Below are positions 61,508 through 64,000 of a stretch of DNA of 64,000 nucleotides, in pieces. Made by a program: the position numbers and the translations under genes. The notes beneath the pieces were generated by a model. The model did not search any database. It saw only the letters and a program-made list of their open reading frames with translations, and was not told where the DNA came from. Numbering within the stretch: position 1 is the first letter of the stretch; every line of letters begins with the position of its first letter. This stretch comes from Actinomucor elegans (lineage: Eukaryota > Mucoromycota > Mucoromycetes > Mucorales > Mucoraceae): contig JAMSLZ010000006.1 of assembly GCA_026027325.1 (NCBI GenBank), positions 558,001-622,000 of the forward strand. The letters run 5' to 3'.

Positions 61508-62013
61508 ACTCTTACCTTCCCGCCATTTGTTTTAGAACGCCTGGCCTACAAGTCTATAGATTAGCATGAATTTTCATAATCACGTCTATCACCTACTTTT
61601 TGAGTAGTCTGCCTGATAATAAAGTAGGTAGAATACCAATTAGATATTTAACAATGAATGCTACAGTGAATGTCTTGATAAATCCTCGACTACAGTTCTG
61701 AGCACACGTCTTTCCTTCGTGTCGACATAAGTTGGGCTTGGTCTTTTCTGCAGCTGTAATTTCCATATTCAATCGGTTCAAGTTTTGACTATCATGTCAT
61801 TAGATATAATGTCTCTTTTTATGTGTGCACGTGGGTAAATACATACCTACTGAGCCTTTTGAGCTTCTCTTGGAAGGAACGTATCGAAGTAATCACTCGC
61901 TCAGTTTCTTGGTCTGTCAGTAACTTGGATACAATTTGAGCAAGGCTTTCCAGAAAATTTTCATAGTAAGAACTTGGTAAGCTACCAACTCCTCCTGGTA
62001 TAATGTCTGCCAT
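60068..62013 (-). CDS. TMEM135: TMEM135 homologue (peroxisome/mitochondrion membrane protein)
   Basis: Seven exons: 61847-62013, 61597-61788, 61516-61545, 60695-61424, 60594-60634, 60333-60529 and 60068-60273; 1563 nt, 520 residues. It contains a Cys-containing N-terminal part (LCRHEGKTCAQNCSRGF), several hydrophobic segments with FVAGSLAGLALAIDRDKHRR, and a C-terminal ELGLYCLPRALESFWKTM and FMASMGTLMTLYQNDKD, all TMEM135/Tim17-related features. The family affects mitochondrial dynamics and peroxisomal lipid handling in animals. Frame continuity requires the exon 4 to 5 intron to use a GC donor (G|GCAAGT at 60694), giving LNV joined to IMLAVFRSKQ; other donors break the frame. Exon 3 has only 30 nt. 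The start ATG is the first in-frame Met of the recognisable protein. Confidence 0.92.
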
Positions 62014-63067
62014 TGTGTTCTTACTGTACGGAATGTTCAAGAAGAAAGAAATCAAACCCCAAAATCTATTGAGCTTTTTATGCTTCTAATATTCTCATCA
62101 CATGATGTGCTCTTTTTGTCTCACCTTCAGTTCCTCTAAAGGCATTAAAACTTTAGTCATGGCGAATAAGCTTGTCATCTTATTAAAATCGTAAGGCGTA
62201 TTGGATTATAAAAAGGAATACCAGCCAAGGAAACCCCATGTCAAGTTGCAGTATCTAATCAAAGTGCTGTATCCACTCTGATCACGGTATGTGACAAACA
62301 AAAACGTTGTTATCTGCAATGAATATCTTGCAAGTACACAGGAATTCAGTAGTGTATATTCCCAACATGTATATTTAAAAGCAATGTACTAGAGATTCGT
62401 AAATCAGTGTATATCACAGCATTATTTATGTCTGGATGACTGTAATTGTCTCACGTAATAAGATATAGTGTTAACCCCAAGCCAGAAACCGTGGGGACAA
62501 GGTCCGAAAATACATTTCTCTAATAAATTGATGCAAAAATCTGGAAAGTCTCTTTTCTTTCTTTCTTAATTCGAACATGGAAGATTGCATTCTACCTAGT
62601 CATTCAAGATGTCTACAAACACATTAAGCTGTCCTGTGTATCAGAAAAGAGTTACTCGTGTACCAAAAGAGACGAGGCTGTTATGCTATCAACACGTATA
62701 GTGACGCTCATAACAGATCATAAAGCTGTTTATTATCTTGAAACCCATGCTATCGTGAACTCTAAGATGGTAGGGATGGTTGGACAAAACCTGTGATTAT
62801 ATCTATGAGATAGAACAGCTTCCAGGTACATTCTATATCCTTTTCAAACGCGCTTTCCAACTAACTTGCTTTATTACGATGATTGCATACAATCCTGTTA
62901 GTCATTCGTATCTTGATTCGTACTTATAGTACAACTAAGTCATTCTGACATCATGTAATCATGAGATATTTAATATATAAGTATCAGGCTGTGCAATAGA
63001 GAGTTGTGGCGATTTCGAAATTTTGCTGTACTGTCAGTTCAGTATATTTTAGATATAAATCGTCGGA
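62014..63067. other. Intergenic, no gene seen
   Basis: AT-rich spacer with no protein-like frame or recognised repeat. Confidence 0.5.
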
Positions 63068-63322
63068 TTACCAATTATAGTTTCCCTCAATGAAAATGAT
63101 ACAGTAAGAACGCACTGTATTGTCTGTACTATTGTAGCAGATATGATCCTCTTCGGTTCTTTCTAGGATAATATCCATGTAGCATTCATTAAGTTCTTGA
63201 TCCTCTACATAATTGTTTCGTTTTTTTCTGGATTGAAGATGATATACATACCCAGGGTCGTAATGAATATTTTTTCTTTTATGCTTGGTTTTGCGATAGT
63301 TTCTAAGGCTAGCAGATGACAT
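63068..63322 (-). CDS. Small hypothetical protein, 84 residues
   Basis: ATG at 63322 to the stop at 63068. A TATAAAA box (63370-63376, minus strand) lies about 50 nt upstream, the normal spacing in this window. The N terminus is basic (RNYRKTKHKRKN), the middle acidic (EDQELNECYMD, ERTEED), and the end hydrophobic and aromatic. No family recognised. Transcript evidence or a conserved homologue would be needed to call it real. Confidence 0.4.
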   Translation of the reverse strand: MSSASLRNYRKTKHKRKNIHYDPGYVYHLQSRKKRNNYVEDQELNECYMDIILERTEEDHICYNSTDNTVRSYCIIFIEGNYNW

Positions 63323-64000
63323 ACTAAGGGATAAGCTGATAAATCAAGCAGGAAGAAAAGTGATTTTCTTTTTATATTCTTGGTTTGTTAAACAATTTCT
63401 TGGTATTGAGGTATGCTTCATCCTTTGTGATACATTTAAAAATGCTCATATTTTATGCTTAGCTAAATACAAAATGAAATAATAGCATTTATAAATTGGT
63501 CTTCACCAATACTCATACCAAATAATTCTCTTCCTTTTGCTTGCCTTTGTTAAACTTTCTTCTTTTGATTTCAGGATTTCTTGGTGGGAAGATCAACACA
63601 TCTCTTGATATTTAACTATTTGCTGACAGCTGTTGATGTAGTCTTTCATTTTCCTCTCTTAACAACTCGTTTTGTTGTCTCAAAAAGCGGCCATTCCGGA
63701 ACTATCTTTTTGAACATTTGCCAATAAATTGAGAAGCTCACGTCGTGAAAATAGGTGTCACTGCCGTTGTTGATATCTTTAAGCATTTTTTTTTCTCGCA
63801 TCTAATACAGCGCCTTGCTTGGTTTGTATCTACAACTATCTTCTTCATATTGTCGACCCTAACCTTATGATCTATCTCGACTGATTTGGTACCAACATGC
63901 TTTCTATTGCATAAAGCGGTCCTCTTTGGTTGGTCAACACTGCCATGTAATCAATCGTAGAAAATACAAATCGAAAAGGGATTTGTTTCGTTGTTCATAT
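63323..64000 (-). other. Spacer and coding-like fragments at the window edge
   Basis: From about 63640 to 63990 the minus strand has protein-like fragments in shifting frames: a Cys/Lys-rich piece (ARRCIRCEKKKCLK), a helical piece (RRELLNLLANVQK) and a zipper-like end (FLRQQNELLREENERLHQQL, then TAA). They could be the 3' end of a spliced gene that continues to the right, or a relic. The window edge prevents a decision. Confidence 0.3.
63370..63376 (-). promoter_or_regulatory. TATA box of the small hypothetical gene
   Basis: TATAAAA on the minus strand about 50 nt upstream of the ATG at 63322. Confidence 0.4.

Overview
The window is nuclear DNA of an early-diverging fungus, most likely Mucoromycota/Mucorales. 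It is AT-rich, its genes carry short GT-AG introns, its gene set is fungal (Erg25, Pol5, Rrp46, Siw14, a Rom-type RhoGEF with a CNH domain, an Adp1-type ABCG transporter), and the transposon relics resemble elements I associate with Mucorales. The taxonomic placement is inference. I saw no tRNA, rRNA, CRISPR or bacterial-style operon.

About 22 protein genes can be supported. Coordinates are given from the start codon to the stop codon with the exons worked out by hand; for most of them the exon lengths sum to a multiple of three and the joined protein matches a known family. Left part (1-21.8 kb): an unknown acidic protein, exosome subunit Rrp46, a DUF4203/TMEM198-like membrane protein, a Cys4 zinc protein with a Ser/Thr-rich body, a 1056-residue RhoGEF-CNH protein convergent with an NRAMP metal transporter, a 2.7 kb eroded stretch, and Pol5/Mybbp1a. 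Middle (21.8-44.6 kb): a type II PC-esterase-like protein, a decayed Fanzor/TnpB-like element, a Siw14-type phosphatase, a kelch-repeat membrane protein, an MBIP homologue, a divergent pair of translation genes (eIF3i and ribosomal protein uS19/Rps15) sharing a 232-bp promoter, a DIPP-type Nudix hydrolase and an Adp1-like ABC transporter. Right part (44.6-64 kb): helicase Dbp7, a FIST-domain protein, a PAQR/ADIPOR receptor, Erg25, a DUF2358/C6orf136-like protein, a dead Tc1/mariner-IS630-like transposase, Seh1 with a large Gln-rich insertion, an AT-hook protein, a TMEM135 homologue and a small hypothetical gene.

The genes are mostly housekeeping and do not form one pathway. The notable items lie in the fabric of the locus: a family of roughly 75-bp degenerate repeats with nine recognisable copies, all intergenic; two transposon relics whose disabling changes include likely C:G to T:A transitions; a 10-nt microexon in the NRAMP gene; a GC-AG intron that the reading frame of the TMEM135 gene requires; a start-codon-only first exon in RPS15; and paired oligo(T)-oligo(A) tracts in introns and 3' flanks. 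I found no convincing new multi-gene system.
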